From positions 1 to 58,656 of the forward strand of contig NZ_FZMO01000101.1 of assembly GCF_900197875.1 (NCBI RefSeq): 58,656 nt of DNA, read 5' to 3'. The translations under genes were made by a program, and so were the position numbers. The notes under the pieces were generated by a model. It ran no database searches. It had not been told where the DNA came from and saw only the letters and a program-made list of their open reading frames with translations. How positions within the stretch are numbered: position 1 is the first letter of the stretch; each line of letters starts with the position of its first letter. Below are positions 25,703-34,219 of this stretch, in pieces. The DNA is from Frankia canadensis. Lineage in GTDB: Bacteria > Actinomycetota > Actinomycetes > Frankiales > Frankiaceae.

Positions 25703-26314
25703 GTGCCGACCGGGGTTCACCTGCGCGACGTGCGGCAGCAGCTGTTCGACGCCGCCGAACGCGTGCTGCTGCGAGACGGCCCGAGCGGGCTGACCAGCCG
25801 GGCCGTCACCGACGAGGCGGCCTGCGCCAAAGGCGTTCTCCATCGTCACTTCGCCGACTTCGATGCCTTCCTCACCGAGCTCGTGCTCGACCGGGCCGCG
25901 CAGCTCGAGACCCGCGCGCACGCGCTGCGCGAGACCGTCGGCACCGCCACCGTGGCCGACAACCTCGTCGGCGCGCTCACCACCCTGTTCGGCCCGGTTC
26001 CCCTCGCGATCATCCCGCTCATCACCTTCCGCGACGAGCTGCGCGCGCGGCTACGCCAGGCCAGGCCGGACGGCGGCATCGCGATCCTCGCCCAGGTCAC
26101 GGCCACCGTCCGCGCCTACCTGGCCGACGAGCGCGCCGCGGGCCGCATCGCCGCCGACGCCGACCTCGACTCCCTCACCCTCTCCCTGGTCGGCGGCGTA
26201 CACCTCCTGCTCGCCGACCGCGCTTCCAGCGCCTCCGACCCACCACCCGCGGCAACCATCACCAGACTGGTGACCACGGTGCTCGCCGACGCCATCCACC
26301 GGCGGCCTCGCTAG
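25703..26314 (+). CDS. TetR-family transcriptional regulator
   Basis: This 203-residue repressor has the helix-turn-helix RQQLFDAAERVLLRDGPSGL, SRAVTDEAACAKGVLHRHFA and DFDAFLTELVLDR (residues about 9-60). The C-terminal part is helical with ADLDSLTLSLVGGVHLLL. GTG 25703 with GAGAGGA upstream is preferred to an in-frame TTG at 25658 that would lie inside the operator. The double palindrome between it and the methyltransferase indicates local autoregulation and control of that gene. Confidence 0.9.
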   Translation: MPTGVHLRDVRQQLFDAAERVLLRDGPSGLTSRAVTDEAACAKGVLHRHFADFDAFLTELVLDRAAQLETRAHALRETVGTATVADNLVGALTTLFGPVPLAIIPLITFRDELRARLRQARPDGGIAILAQVTATVRAYLADERAAGRIAADADLDSLTLSLVGGVHLLLADRASSASDPPPAATITRLVTTVLADAIHRRPR

Positions 26315-26544
26315 GCCGCCCATGGGCCGCGATCACTGTCCGTGCGAGCACACCGCTCGCGGGCGGCGCGGCGCAGCCCCTTGATCTGTGCCTGGGACGG
26401 CTGGCCCGGGCACGGCTGCACCGGCGCGACCTCGGCCGGGTGTTCTACAACGCTGCCCCCCATGCCGGCCGCGGCACCGCCAGCGACCATCGCCCCACAA
26501 CCTGATCACGACCTTGCTGTGGACGTGGCGTGCGGCCTGCAGGG

Positions 26545-26775
26545 TCACGGCGCCCGATCGTCTGCCTGCGCCCGTGCGCGGGCACGCCGCTGCGCGTTCC
26601 AGGCGTCGACGGTCGAGCGTCGCCACCGGGGGCGACGGCGGTCGGCGGGGCGTTCGTCGTCGGGATCATCGGGGGGCGGCGCGGTGCCCTCCTCGACACG
26701 GGCACGCCAGGAGGACGCGGTGAGGCGGATGCGGTCCGCCACCTGGGTCACGGTCAGCAGCGGATCCGGGTCCAT
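26545..26775 (-). CDS. AlpA/excisionase-type helix-turn-helix protein
   Basis: This 76-residue protein reads LLTVTQVADRIRLTASSWRA, a winged helix-turn-helix of the AlpA/MerR-like excisionase group, then an acidic linker, PRWRRSTVDAWNAQRRA (the recognition wing) and a basic tail. Proteins like this are often phage or integrative-element regulators, but no integrase is nearby. ATG 26775 or 26805 may start it. The 26315-26544 stretch upstream of its end contains no clear gene. Confidence 0.6.
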   Translation of the reverse strand: MDPDPLLTVTQVADRIRLTASSWRARVEEGTAPPPDDPDDERPADRRRPRWRRSTVDAWNAQRRARARAQADDRAP

Positions 26776-26881
26776 CCGGCCATGCTGCCCGACGGATCCC
26801 GACACCGCCGCCCGCCGCGCCCGTTGGCGCTACCGTGTCAGGGCGCCGCGCCGCGGCCCGCGGGAACGATGTCGACGCCGA

Positions 26882-28117
26882 TCAGGGCCTGCGGGTGTGG
26901 AAGGTGCGGCGCAGGTCGGTGATCCAGGCGGCGGGGTTCTCCCAGGGGATGAAGTGGCCGCCGTGGTCGTGGGCGCTCACGTTGACGTGGTGGAACCACG
27001 TGGCCTGCGGGCCGGAGGTGAACGCCGCGACGCGTTCGTCCGTGGTGTGGATGCCGGGTGGGTTCTCGTAGGTGACGAAGGTGAGACCGGTGGGGGCCTG
27101 CACGACCGGGGTGCGGCCGTGGGAGGGGGTCCAGGGATAGCGGTTGGCGTTGGCGTAGTAGCGCATCGACGTGGCGATGGCGCCCGTCACCCAGTAGATG
27201 GTGGCGTGGGTGAGCAGATCGTCCTTCGTGAAGACGGAGGCGAGGTCGCCGCCGTTGTCGCTCCAGGCATTCCACCGTTCGAGCAGCCAGGCGAGCAGTC
27301 CGGCGGGTGAGTCGGCCAGGCCGTGGGCGAGGGTGGCGCCGTCGAGCATGTGCACGGTGAGGTGCGACGCCCAGCGGCGGTCCTGCTCGATGATCCGGGC
27401 GCGGATGGCGGCGGGCTGGTCGTCGGACAGCGGCCGGCCTCGGGCGAAGTCCCAGGCGCGGGGGCCGGTGAAGAAATCCAGCGGCAGCCCGGAACCGATG
27501 TGGATCCCGTACAGCGCGTCCGCGTACTTGTGGCCGAGCTGGCTGGTGACCAGGGCGCCGATGTCGCAGCCGCCGGCGGCGTACTTCTCATAGCCGAGGG
27601 TGTCGGTCATCAGGGTGTGCCACAGGTCGGCGACCTTCCAGAAGTTCACATCCGGAAAGCCGGTGAGCGGGCCGGGGAAACCGAACCCGGGCAGGGACGG
27701 CACGATCACCTCGAACGCGTCCGCGGGGTCGCCGCCGAACGCGGCCGGGTCGGCGAGCGGGTCGATCACCTTCGACCAGTGCCAGAACGTCCACGGCCAG
27801 CCGTGGGTGAGGATCAGCGGAATCGGCCGGGGGCCGCGGCCGGGGCGGCGCAGGAAATGCACCGGGATACCGTCCACCGGCACGACGTAGTGCTCGTAGC
27901 CGTTGATCGCGGCCTCGGCCGTGCGCCAGTCGTAGCCGTCATGCCAGTAGTCGACCAGCCCGCGCAGATAGCCGGCCGGAACACCATAGGACCAGTCGTC
28001 GTTCCCCTCATCCACCGGCGGACGGGTCCGCGCCAGTCGGGCCCGCAGATCGGCGAGGACCTCGTCGGAGACCTGGATCGGACGGGGCTCGAGGGGGAAG
28101 GCACGCGGGGTGGTCAT
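26882..28117 (-). CDS. Epoxide hydrolase (microsomal EPHX1-like, EHN domain)
   Basis: This 411-residue alpha/beta hydrolase has the N-terminal EHN lid, FPLEPRPIQVSDEVLADLRA followed by RTRPP and W(S)YGVPAGYLRGLVDYW. LILTHGWPWTFWHWSKVI carries the HGWP oxyanion motif, and the nucleophile Asp lies in GGCDIGALVTSQLG. A catalytic His is expected in HVNVSAHDHGGHFIPWENP. The EHN plus HGWP build separates it from haloalkane dehalogenases. It opens epoxides to diols; the natural substrate is unknown. ATG 28117 is chosen over a longer frame. Confidence 0.9.
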   Translation of the reverse strand: MTTPRAFPLEPRPIQVSDEVLADLRARLARTRPPVDEGNDDWSYGVPAGYLRGLVDYWHDGYDWRTAEAAINGYEHYVVPVDGIPVHFLRRPGRGPRPIPLILTHGWPWTFWHWSKVIDPLADPAAFGGDPADAFEVIVPSLPGFGFPGPLTGFPDVNFWKVADLWHTLMTDTLGYEKYAAGGCDIGALVTSQLGHKYADALYGIHIGSGLPLDFFTGPRAWDFARGRPLSDDQPAAIRARIIEQDRRWASHLTVHMLDGATLAHGLADSPAGLLAWLLERWNAWSDNGGDLASVFTKDDLLTHATIYWVTGAIATSMRYYANANRYPWTPSHGRTPVVQAPTGLTFVTYENPPGIHTTDERVAAFTSGPQATWFHHVNVSAHDHGGHFIPWENPAAWITDLRRTFHTRRP

Positions 28118-28257
28118 CGCAGGGTTCTCCTCACCGGGCAGCAGGAGCGGCGGCTGGGCGTGACCGTGACGGGCCAGGTTCGCTGACACGTCACCGGATC
28201 CACCGTGTCCACCCCAAACCTAATGTTCCGGGGGCGTGCTTTCGGGATGATCGGGCC

Positions 28258-29022
28258 ATGGTGCGCATCGCGGCGGTGGGAGATCTACATGTCCGTCCTG
28301 GTACCGCCGCCCGGCTACGGCCGCGGTACCAGCGCGCGGCCGACGTGGCCGACCTCCTCCTTCTCGCCGGCGACCTCACCGAGGCAGGCGATATCCCCTC
28401 CGCCGCGCAGGTGTGCGAGGTGTTCGGCGGACTTGACCTGCCGGTGATCGCCGTCCTCGGCAATCACGACTACGACCGGGGCGAGGAAACGGCGATCGCC
28501 GCCATGCTGACCGACGCCGGCGTGACCGTGCTGGAGGGAACCGCGACCGTCGTCGACATTGCCGGCAGACAGGTCGGGATCGCCGGCGCCAAGGGATTCG
28601 GTGGCGGGTTCGCCGGCCGCACGGTCGCCGCGCACGGTGAACCGGAGATGAAGGCGTTCGCGTGCCACGCCGAGACGGCGGCCCAGACCTTGCGCGACGC
28701 GTTGGGGCAGCTCGACGTCGACCTGCGGGTGGCGCTCACGCACTACGCGCCGAGCAGGGACACGCTGGCCGGAGAGCCGTTCGAGATCTACCCGTTCCTG
28801 GGCAGCTACCTGCTCGGCGCGGCCATCGACGACGAACCCGCGTCCCACACGCAGGGCGCTGGCACACGGCACCCGGTCACCCTCGCCCTGCACGGCCACG
28901 CGCATTACGGCACCGAAGTCGGCGTCACGCCCGCCGGCACGCCGGTCCGCAACGTCGCCGCACCCGTCATCGGCGCCCCGTTCGCCGTCTACCAGCTACC
29001 GGACGTGCACCGCATCGGCTGA
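28258..29022 (+). CDS. Calcineurin-like metallophosphoesterase
   Basis: This 254-residue cytosolic phosphoesterase has the full set of dinuclear metal motifs: IAAVGDLHVRPG (D-x-H), LLLLAGDLTEAG (GDxxxxG), AVLGNHDYD (GNHD), ALTHYAPS (H) and LALHGHAHYG (GHxH). The substrate is not predictable. It is divergent from the epoxide hydrolase, with about 140 bases between them. Confidence 0.92.
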   Translation: MVRIAAVGDLHVRPGTAARLRPRYQRAADVADLLLLAGDLTEAGDIPSAAQVCEVFGGLDLPVIAVLGNHDYDRGEETAIAAMLTDAGVTVLEGTATVVDIAGRQVGIAGAKGFGGGFAGRTVAAHGEPEMKAFACHAETAAQTLRDALGQLDVDLRVALTHYAPSRDTLAGEPFEIYPFLGSYLLGAAIDDEPASHTQGAGTRHPVTLALHGHAHYGTEVGVTPAGTPVRNVAAPVIGAPFAVYQLPDVHRIG

Positions 29023-29084
29023 CACGACAGGGCCGTCGAGACGACAGGGCCGTGGCACCGGCCGCCGGTGCGTCCCTTCCACGC

Positions 29085-29258
29085 ATGAGCCCGCGGGTGG
29101 TGATCGCCGAGGACTCGGCCCTGTTCCGCGCCGGCCTGGCCCGGCTCCTCGAGGACGACGGCCATGAGGTGTGCGCGGCGGTGGGCGAGGGCGGCGCGCT
29201 GCTGGCCGCGGTCGCCGAGCATCAGCCCAATGTGGTCGTCGCCGACATCCGCTCGACG
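29085..29258 (+). pseudogene. Response-regulator receiver-domain stub
   Basis: From ATG 29085 the frame reads PRVVIAEDSALFRAGLARLL, EVCAAVGEGGALLAAVAEHQ and PNVVVADIR, the first half of a NarL-type receiver domain up to and including the phospho-acceptor Asp. Directly after ADIR, where MPP would be expected, similarity ends. A few bases on, at 29264, lies the stop of the oppositely oriented VOC gene. The rest of the receiver and the DNA-binding domain are gone. No function is expected. Confidence 0.75.
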
Positions 29259-29263
29259 CAGTG

Positions 29264-29650
29264 TCATGCCGTGACGTGCAGGTCGACGACGCGGTCCTCG
29301 GGATCGCGCAGGACGTGATCGCCCGGTTCCAGCGCGATCCGCAGGCTGTCCAGGGGGACTGTCAGACCAATCCTGGTCCGCCCGGTCGCCGTGCCGGCGC
29401 CCGCCGGGTAGAGCTCGAGGACCGTGCCCCCGGCCAGTACCGCGGCGTAGTGCTCGGGGCCGCCACCGTGGCGCTCACCTTCGAACACCAGCCCCAGGTT
29501 CCGGTAGAAGTCGCGGCAGGACGCCAGGCGGGCACCGTAGAGGACAAGCAGGTTCACCTGCACCTGGGTCGAGGGTGCGCGGTCCAGGTCGAGTCTCGCC
29601 GTTCCAGGGAGGGCATTCCTGCTCCGGGATGCGTGGGACATCGTCCTCAT
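29264..29650 (-). CDS. VOC (glyoxalase/bleomycin-resistance fold) protein
   Basis: The protein reads QVNLLVLYGARLASCRDFYR, NLGLVFEGERHGGGPEHYAA and VLAGGTVLELYPAG, a standard VOC half-domain pattern with possible metal His/Glu positions, then DHVLRDPEDRVVDLHV, the closing strand. Length from Met 29650 is about 128 residues, with an N-terminal basic extension that could be trimmed. Its function is unknown; its 3' end abuts a truncated response regulator. Confidence 0.78.
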   Translation of the reverse strand: MRTMSHASRSRNALPGTARLDLDRAPSTQVQVNLLVLYGARLASCRDFYRNLGLVFEGERHGGGPEHYAAVLAGGTVLELYPAGAGTATGRTRIGLTVPLDSLRIALEPGDHVLRDPEDRVVDLHVTA

Positions 29651-29743
29651 GGTGCTTCTCTCGGTCGGGCGCCGCGACCGTTGGACCGTCCGACTGGACC
29701 GTTCGACGGACACCGACCGCTACCATCGCTCACCATCAGTGGG

Positions 29744-31105
29744 ATGGATCGGGATCGGGATCGGGATCGGGGGACGCGGCGGACGGCGGTGGCTGGCAGC
29801 GAAGCCGAACGCTCGGCCGGGACGCCGTCACCGCGGCGGGCACGGATCGCCAGCATGATCGCGATGGTGCTCATCGGGCTGCTCGTCGGCTCCTGGGCAC
29901 CGCGGATCCCCGGGGTCAAGCAGCACCTGGGGGCCAGCGACGGTCAGCTGGGGCTGGCGTTGCTGGGCGCGCCGTTCGGCGCCGTGGTCACGATCTGGCT
30001 GACCGGGCGGCTGCTTGACCGCATCGGCAGCCGCGCCGTCCTGCGGATCACGTTCGCTCTCACCTGCGCCGTCGGGGTGCTGATCGCGCACGCGGGGACC
30101 GTCACCGGGCTGTTCGCGGCTCTCGCCCTGTGGGGTGCGGCCGGCGCCGCCGCGGACGTGGCGCTCAACGCCCAGCTCGCCGTCGTCGAACGCCACTACG
30201 GCCGGCCGATCATGACCACCGCCCACGCCGCCTGGGCCGGTGGGGCGCTCGCCGGCGCCGGCCTCGGCTCGGCCGGCGCGGGGCTCGACGTCCCCCTCGA
30301 CGTCCAGTTCGCCGCCGTCGGCGCAGTCTGCCTCGCGGTGATGGTGCTGGCGACACGCGCCATGCTCCCGCACGACGACGCCGGCGGCGCCGCCACCGAC
30401 ACGCCCACGGCGATCGCGCGGACGGCGACGCGACAGCTGACGGCGACGCGCAGGCCGTGGCGGTCCGCTCAGGGGCTTCGGCGGGTTCGGATCCCCCGGG
30501 CGCTGGTGGCGCTGTGCGCGATGGCCTTCGCCACCATGCTGTGCGAGGGCGTGGCCGCCGACTGGAGCGCCCTGTACCTGCAGGATGTCACCGGCGCCGC
30601 CGCCGGCGTGTCCGGGGTCGGCTACGTCCTGTTCGCCGTCGCCATGCTCGTGACCCGGCTCGTCGGCGACACCGCCACCGCACGCTTCGGACCGGACCGG
30701 GTGGTGCAAACCCTGGCCGCCGTCGCGGCCGGCCTGTTCGCCGTGGCTCTGGCGACCGGCTCCAGCGCGGCGGGAACCGTCACCGGCATCGCGGGCTTCG
30801 CGGCTCTCGGTGTCGGCACGGCCTGCGTCTTCCCCGTCGGCGTCTCCGCCGCCGTGCGGGTCGGGACCACCGCGGGCTCCGCCCTCGCCGCCTTCGCCAC
30901 CTGCGGCTACATCGGCTGGCTCGCCGGCCCGGTCCTCATCGGCGCCCTGTCCGACCTGATCGGCCTGCACGCCGCGATGGCCGTCGTCCTCGCCCTGCTC
31001 GCCCTGATCGTGCTGCTCTCCCCCGGCCTGGCGCAGGCGATCGGCCAGGGGTCCAGCCGGATACCCACCGAGCCACCGGACACCAAGAGCGGCGTCACAG
31101 CCTGA
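29744..31105 (+). CDS. MFS transporter (YbjJ-like)
   Basis: This integral membrane protein of about 453 residues has 12 helices predicted, starting with ARIASMIAMVLIGLLVGSWA. The first loop motif is GRLLDRIGSRAVLRI. The central GVAADWSALYLQDVTGAAAG and GYVLFAVAMLVTRLVGDTA match the YbjJ-type MFS group of unknown substrate. The N-terminus begins MDRDRDRDRG, encoded by a perfect GATCGG hexanucleotide repeat, which probably changes length by slippage without changing frame. Confidence 0.85.
   Translation: MDRDRDRDRGTRRTAVAGSEAERSAGTPSPRRARIASMIAMVLIGLLVGSWAPRIPGVKQHLGASDGQLGLALLGAPFGAVVTIWLTGRLLDRIGSRAVLRITFALTCAVGVLIAHAGTVTGLFAALALWGAAGAAADVALNAQLAVVERHYGRPIMTTAHAAWAGGALAGAGLGSAGAGLDVPLDVQFAAVGAVCLAVMVLATRAMLPHDDAGGAATDTPTAIARTATRQLTATRRPWRSAQGLRRVRIPRALVALCAMAFATMLCEGVAADWSALYLQDVTGAAAGVSGVGYVLFAVAMLVTRLVGDTATARFGPDRVVQTLAAVAAGLFAVALATGSSAAGTVTGIAGFAALGVGTACVFPVGVSAAVRVGTTAGSALAAFATCGYIGWLAGPVLIGALSDLIGLHAAMAVVLALLALIVLLSPGLAQAIGQGSSRIPTEPPDTKSGVTA
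29747..29770 (+). repeat. GATCGG hexanucleotide microsatellite (4 units)
   Basis: Four perfect GATCGG units encode (Asp-Arg)4 right after the start codon of the MFS transporter. Unit gain or loss would keep the frame. Confidence 0.8.
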
Positions 31106-31165
31106 TCACGATCACGCCGCGGACAGTTGTCCGACAGGCGCACATCACACCGGACCTCGCGACAC

Positions 31166-31822
31166 ATGGAAACAGCCGAGAGACCTGCCGCCACGACTGC
31201 GATCCTGACACCAGGCCCACCAGCGGACTGGTCGGCATCACGACTACTCAGGCTCGAGCAAGCCAGATCGAGGTCACCGACGGCCTCGAAGGACGTACGC
31301 CCTGGACGCGATGGACTCGACGCGGAGGTCAAAAGCATCGCGACAGGCACCGTCGGGGACCGGCCGATCGCCGTCACCGGCAGCGCGGACGGCACCGTCC
31401 GGCTCTGGGACCTGCGCACCCGGGCCGGGGGCCGCCTTGTCGGCGCCCACGACGCCGCGGTCGGAGCCATGGCCATCGGGACCGCGCGGGGACAGACCGT
31501 CGCGATATCCGGCGGCGAGGATGGCGACGTCCGACTCTGGAGGCTGACCGAAAGCTCCCCCATCGGCGTCTCCCTCGGCGGCCGGATCAGCAATGCGGTC
31601 AAGACCGTCGCCATCGGCGCGGCGCATGGCAGGGACCTGGCCCTCGCGGGTAGCGACGATGGCGCCATTCGCCTCTGGGACCTGGCCACCGCCCGCCTCT
31701 ACGGGCCAGGCCTCACCGGCCCCGGCACAGGCCCGGAAGCACTGGGCATCTGCTCTCTCAACGCCCGTACCACCGTCCTGTCCGGACACTGGGATGGCAC
31801 CTTGTGGACGTGGAGCCTGTAG
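31166..31822 (+). CDS. Short WD40-repeat protein (four blades left)
   Basis: This protein of about 218 residues has four WD40-like units ending TVRLWDL, DVRLWRL, AIRLWDL and LWTWSL, with the actinobacterial spacing of TGTVGDRPIAVTGSADGT and GTARGQTVAISGGEDGD. Seven or more blades are needed to close a propeller, and the first about 55 residues show no domain. It may therefore be the surviving 3' end of a larger protein or may oligomerise. Its own enzyme or sensor domain is missing. A larger WD40 protein lies about 2.4 kb downstream, but the blades differ in style. Confidence 0.55.
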   Translation: METAERPAATTAILTPGPPADWSASRLLRLEQARSRSPTASKDVRPGRDGLDAEVKSIATGTVGDRPIAVTGSADGTVRLWDLRTRAGGRLVGAHDAAVGAMAIGTARGQTVAISGGEDGDVRLWRLTESSPIGVSLGGRISNAVKTVAIGAAHGRDLALAGSDDGAIRLWDLATARLYGPGLTGPGTGPEALGICSLNARTTVLSGHWDGTLWTWSL

Positions 31823-31834
31823 CCGGGACCCGCG

Positions 31835-31990
31835 TCGCCATCCGCCATCCGTACGCGCCGGCGAACGTCGCGCCGCCGGCCAGGACCGCCCCGGCCGGGC
31901 GCGCGCCGTCGAGCCAGGCCAAGAAGGCCCAGATCAGGGCAATGCTGACCGACTCGGCGGGACAGAGCCTTCCGACAGGCAGGCGAATTG
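31835..31990 (-). pseudogene. Possible C-terminal remnant of an EamA-type transporter (weak)
   Basis: On the minus strand the frame reads PAESVSIALIWAFLAWLDGA and PAGAVLAGGATFAGAYGWR. These are two hydrophobic segments arranged like the last helices of an EamA/DMT permease (E..V..L.W..L.LGE....Q..GG.LI..G). No start and no upstream domain are present. I rate this as a guess. Confidence 0.25.
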
Positions 31991-32000
31991 GCCCGCGGAC

Positions 32001-32915
32001 TCAGCCCTCGAGGAAGACGATGCGTTCCGGGGGGACGGTGAGGGTGACGGTCTGGCCGGTGGTGCCCGACGCGGTGGCGACGGTGACGAGGCTGTCCAGG
32101 GCGGTGGCCTGGCCGTCGGGGACGGTGAACAGGCGGTCGTCGAGGGTGGCGAGGAAGTCGCGGAAGCCCGACAGGTCCACGCCGCCGGACTCGTCGAGGG
32201 TCAGGTACTCGGCGAGGCGGCGGAACAGCTTCGGCAGGACCACAAGGTCGTCGGTGAGCGCGGCGCGCGAGGAGACGGTGAATCCGGCGGTGGTGACGTC
32301 GAGCTTCCAGATGCCGGTGGCGGCACGCCGGGCGGCCTCGGTGGTCGCGGCGAGATCGGCGCGCAGGTCGGCGTACAGCTTCGAGTAGAACGTCGGGTAC
32401 ACCCAGCCGGCGGCGAGCAGCCTGTGGTTGACCGAGCGGTGCAGGCCCTCGACGTCGAGGAACACCGACCCGCCGTCCCGGGTGCCCGTCGGCGGTTCGC
32501 CGGCGAACGCCATCGCCACCGCGCGGCCGTACTTGTCGGCGAAGCGGGTGAGGATGTAGCCGTCGGTCTGGGTGGGGGTGGCGGCGGTGACGGTGCCGCC
32601 GGTGGTGCGGGTGACGTCGGTGAAACCGAGTTCGCGCAGCAGCGCGTCGGCGGCGCCGGCACCGAACTCGGGCCGCTGGTGCCACTCGTGCGGGGCGTGC
32701 GGCGGGGTGTAGTGGGTCTCCAGGGCGTCGATGGCGTCCAGGCGCAGCTGCACACCACCCGCCGCGTTCGCCTTCACGGCGATGCCGGCCCGGCGGAAGG
32801 CCTGCCGGTCGCGCGGATAGAACCGCACCGAGTCCCCGTCCGGCGACGCGCCGACCACCCGATAGCTTCCCATGATCAGCGTCAATGGCACGGTCCGTAT
32901 CTTCCCGGTCGCCAT
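32001..32915 (-). CDS. Staphylococcal-nuclease-like (SNase fold) protein
   Basis: This protein of about 304 residues has an SNase-like OB-fold core: DGDSVRFYP, GGVQLRLDAIDALETHYTP (cf. VRLxGIDxPE), AADALLRELGF and TDGYILTRFADKYGRAVAMA (cf. D.YGR.LA). The C-terminal about 130 residues (WVYPTFYSKLYADLRADLAA and RLFTVPDGQ) are an extension not found in classical SNase. No signal peptide is seen, so it may be cytosolic. Whether the catalytic Arg/Glu set is complete is uncertain. The start could also be 32924 or 32939. Confidence 0.65.
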   Translation of the reverse strand: MATGKIRTVPLTLIMGSYRVVGASPDGDSVRFYPRDRQAFRRAGIAVKANAAGGVQLRLDAIDALETHYTPPHAPHEWHQRPEFGAGAADALLRELGFTDVTRTTGGTVTAATPTQTDGYILTRFADKYGRAVAMAFAGEPPTGTRDGGSVFLDVEGLHRSVNHRLLAAGWVYPTFYSKLYADLRADLAATTEAARRAATGIWKLDVTTAGFTVSSRAALTDDLVVLPKLFRRLAEYLTLDESGGVDLSGFRDFLATLDDRLFTVPDGQATALDSLVTVATASGTTGQTVTLTVPPERIVFLEG

Positions 32916-32998
32916 AACCGCCATACCACCGCCCGCCATGAACGCCCGATGAACACTGGATCATCCGGGTCCCACCGGCACGAACCGGGTCAGGCCGC

Positions 32999-33028
32999 GC
33001 GCCCGAGGCGTTCCGCGGAACGCCACAG
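32999..33028. repeat. GCGTTCCGCGGAACGC palindromic repeat, copy 1
   Basis: An 18-bp perfect palindrome, GGCGTTCCGCGGAACGCC (33007-33024), is flanked by GCGCCCGA and ACAG. Copy 2, 84 bases on, is identical over the 30-bp unit except for one base. Confidence 0.75.
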
Positions 33029-33082
33029 CCCAGACGATCCCCGCGCCGCGCGCCCACCGGAGTGGCGCGGGGCCGAGCCGCG

Positions 33083-33112
33083 GCGCCCGACGCGTTCCGC
33101 GGAACGCCACAG
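33083..33112. repeat. GCGTTCCGCGGAACGC palindromic repeat, copy 2
   Basis: This is the same 30-bp unit as at 32999-33028 with one mismatch before the palindrome (33092-33107). Its CCGACGCGTTCCGCGGAACG part (33087-33106) is identical to 56312-56331. Confidence 0.75.
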
Positions 33113-33480
33113 TACGGATGATCTCCCCCTGGTGGTCCGGTGCGCCTGCTGGCGGAACTGCCCGGGATGAGCAGCCCGCGAGGACCGGGACCCACCACCG
33201 GCGGGCCCGTGCACCGCCCGGCGAGGCCCTGCCCGACGCCGGCCCCGCCGGGATCCTCCCCCCGTCCCCGGCCGGCGGGCACCGCCACGTTGGCGCAGGC
33301 AGAGCTGCCCGTCCGGGCCCCGCCACCCGCACCCGACACGACAACCGACCGCGCCCGACCGTCACCGCCTGACGACGCATGACGCTGCCCACGCCCCGGC
33401 CGGACCCCACGGCCCGGCCGTCCGCCCTACCATGGAGATGATCAGCGAGACGATCGGCCACCACGAAGGGTGACAACGAC

Positions 33481-33921
33481 GTGACCACGTTCGAGGACGC
33501 CGCCGCCCTCAGCCGCGCCGAGAGCGGCCTCGCCGTCATCTCGACACAGCGGCCCGACGACGCCGGCATCCAGGCGTCCGTCGTCAACGTCGCGTTCATG
33601 GACCATCCGCTCACCGAGAAGCCGGCCGTCGCGTTCGTCACCTACGGCGGGATCAAACTCGCCCACCTGCGAGCCCGGCCGGCCGCGGCGGCCACCGTGC
33701 GCTCGGGCTGGCGGTGGGCCACCGTCGAGGGCAGCGCCGAACTCATCGGCCCCGACGACGCCCACCCCGACGTCGACGCCGAACGGCTCCGCCTGCTGCT
33801 GCGCGAGATCTTCACCGCCGCCGGCGGCACCCACGACGACTGGCCCACCTACGACCGCGTCATGCGCGAACAGCGCCGCACCGCCGTCCTGCTCACCCCC
33901 ACCCGCGTCTACGGCCCCTGA
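33481..33921 (+). CDS. F420/FMN-dependent PPOX-class oxidoreductase (Rv1155-like)
   Basis: This 146-residue split-barrel protein of the pyridoxamine-phosphate-oxidase/F420-dependent family has LAVISTQRPDDAGIQASVVN, VAFVTYGGIKLAHLRARPAA, TVRSGWRWATVEGSAELIGP and the C-terminal RTAVLLTPTRVYG, where the final VY-containing strand closes the barrel. GTG 33481 has AAGGG upstream. Its last codons and stop form the first unit of a 17-bp tandem array, so the end of the protein is encoded inside a repeat. Confidence 0.85.
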   Translation: MTTFEDAAALSRAESGLAVISTQRPDDAGIQASVVNVAFMDHPLTEKPAVAFVTYGGIKLAHLRARPAAAATVRSGWRWATVEGSAELIGPDDAHPDVDAERLRLLLREIFTAAGGTHDDWPTYDRVMREQRRTAVLLTPTRVYGP

Positions 33922-33972
33922 GCGTCTACGGCCCCTGAGCGTCTACGGCCCCTGAGCGTCTACGGCCCCTGA
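33905..33972 (+). repeat. 17-bp tandem array (4 perfect units) with a stop in every frame
   Basis: GCGTCTACGGCCCCTGA occurs four times with no mismatch. Unit 1 contains the stop of the oxidoreductase gene. Because 17 is not a multiple of 3, the TGA of units 1, 2 and 3 fall in three different frames. Slippage here would not lengthen the protein. Confidence 0.85.
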
Positions 33973-34219
33973 ACCCGGCTCCGTCCCGGCCGAGCACCGC
34001 GGCGACCCGAGCGGCTGGCTCGGCCACACGCGTGGCCCACCGGCCGCCACCATGAGTGGCAGATCCGTTGTGATGGGTATCCTCTCCGTTCATGGAGGAT
34101 CGGGGGATCCATACCGCTGGCGCGCCGCCGGCCACACACAGCCATGAGGCCGATCGTCGGAGCCTGGCACCACGCCGGGTGCCGGCTGCAGCGCGGCCCG
34201 ACATCGCGGAGCGGCGTCA

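Larger units (their letters stand above)
32916..33480. other. Intergenic region with palindromic repeats
   Basis: There is no convincing gene between the SNase-like gene and the oxidoreductase at 33481. Open frames here lack consistent codon usage. The stretch contains two copies of a 30-bp repeat built around GCGTTCCGCGGAACGC. Confidence 0.4.

Noticed and set aside
26315-26544. Frame LHRRDLGRVFYNAAPHAG after the TetR gene
   Set aside because: It is a short tail of a shadow frame with no supporting motif.
31699-33339. Long open frame (over 500 codons) on the minus strand across the SNase-like gene
   Set aside because: It is Arg/Pro/Gly-rich shadow coding of the SNase-like gene and the repeat region in GC-rich DNA, with no family pattern.
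33905-33972. 17-bp repeats as a CRISPR array
   Set aside because: The units are directly adjacent without spacers and no cas gene is present.
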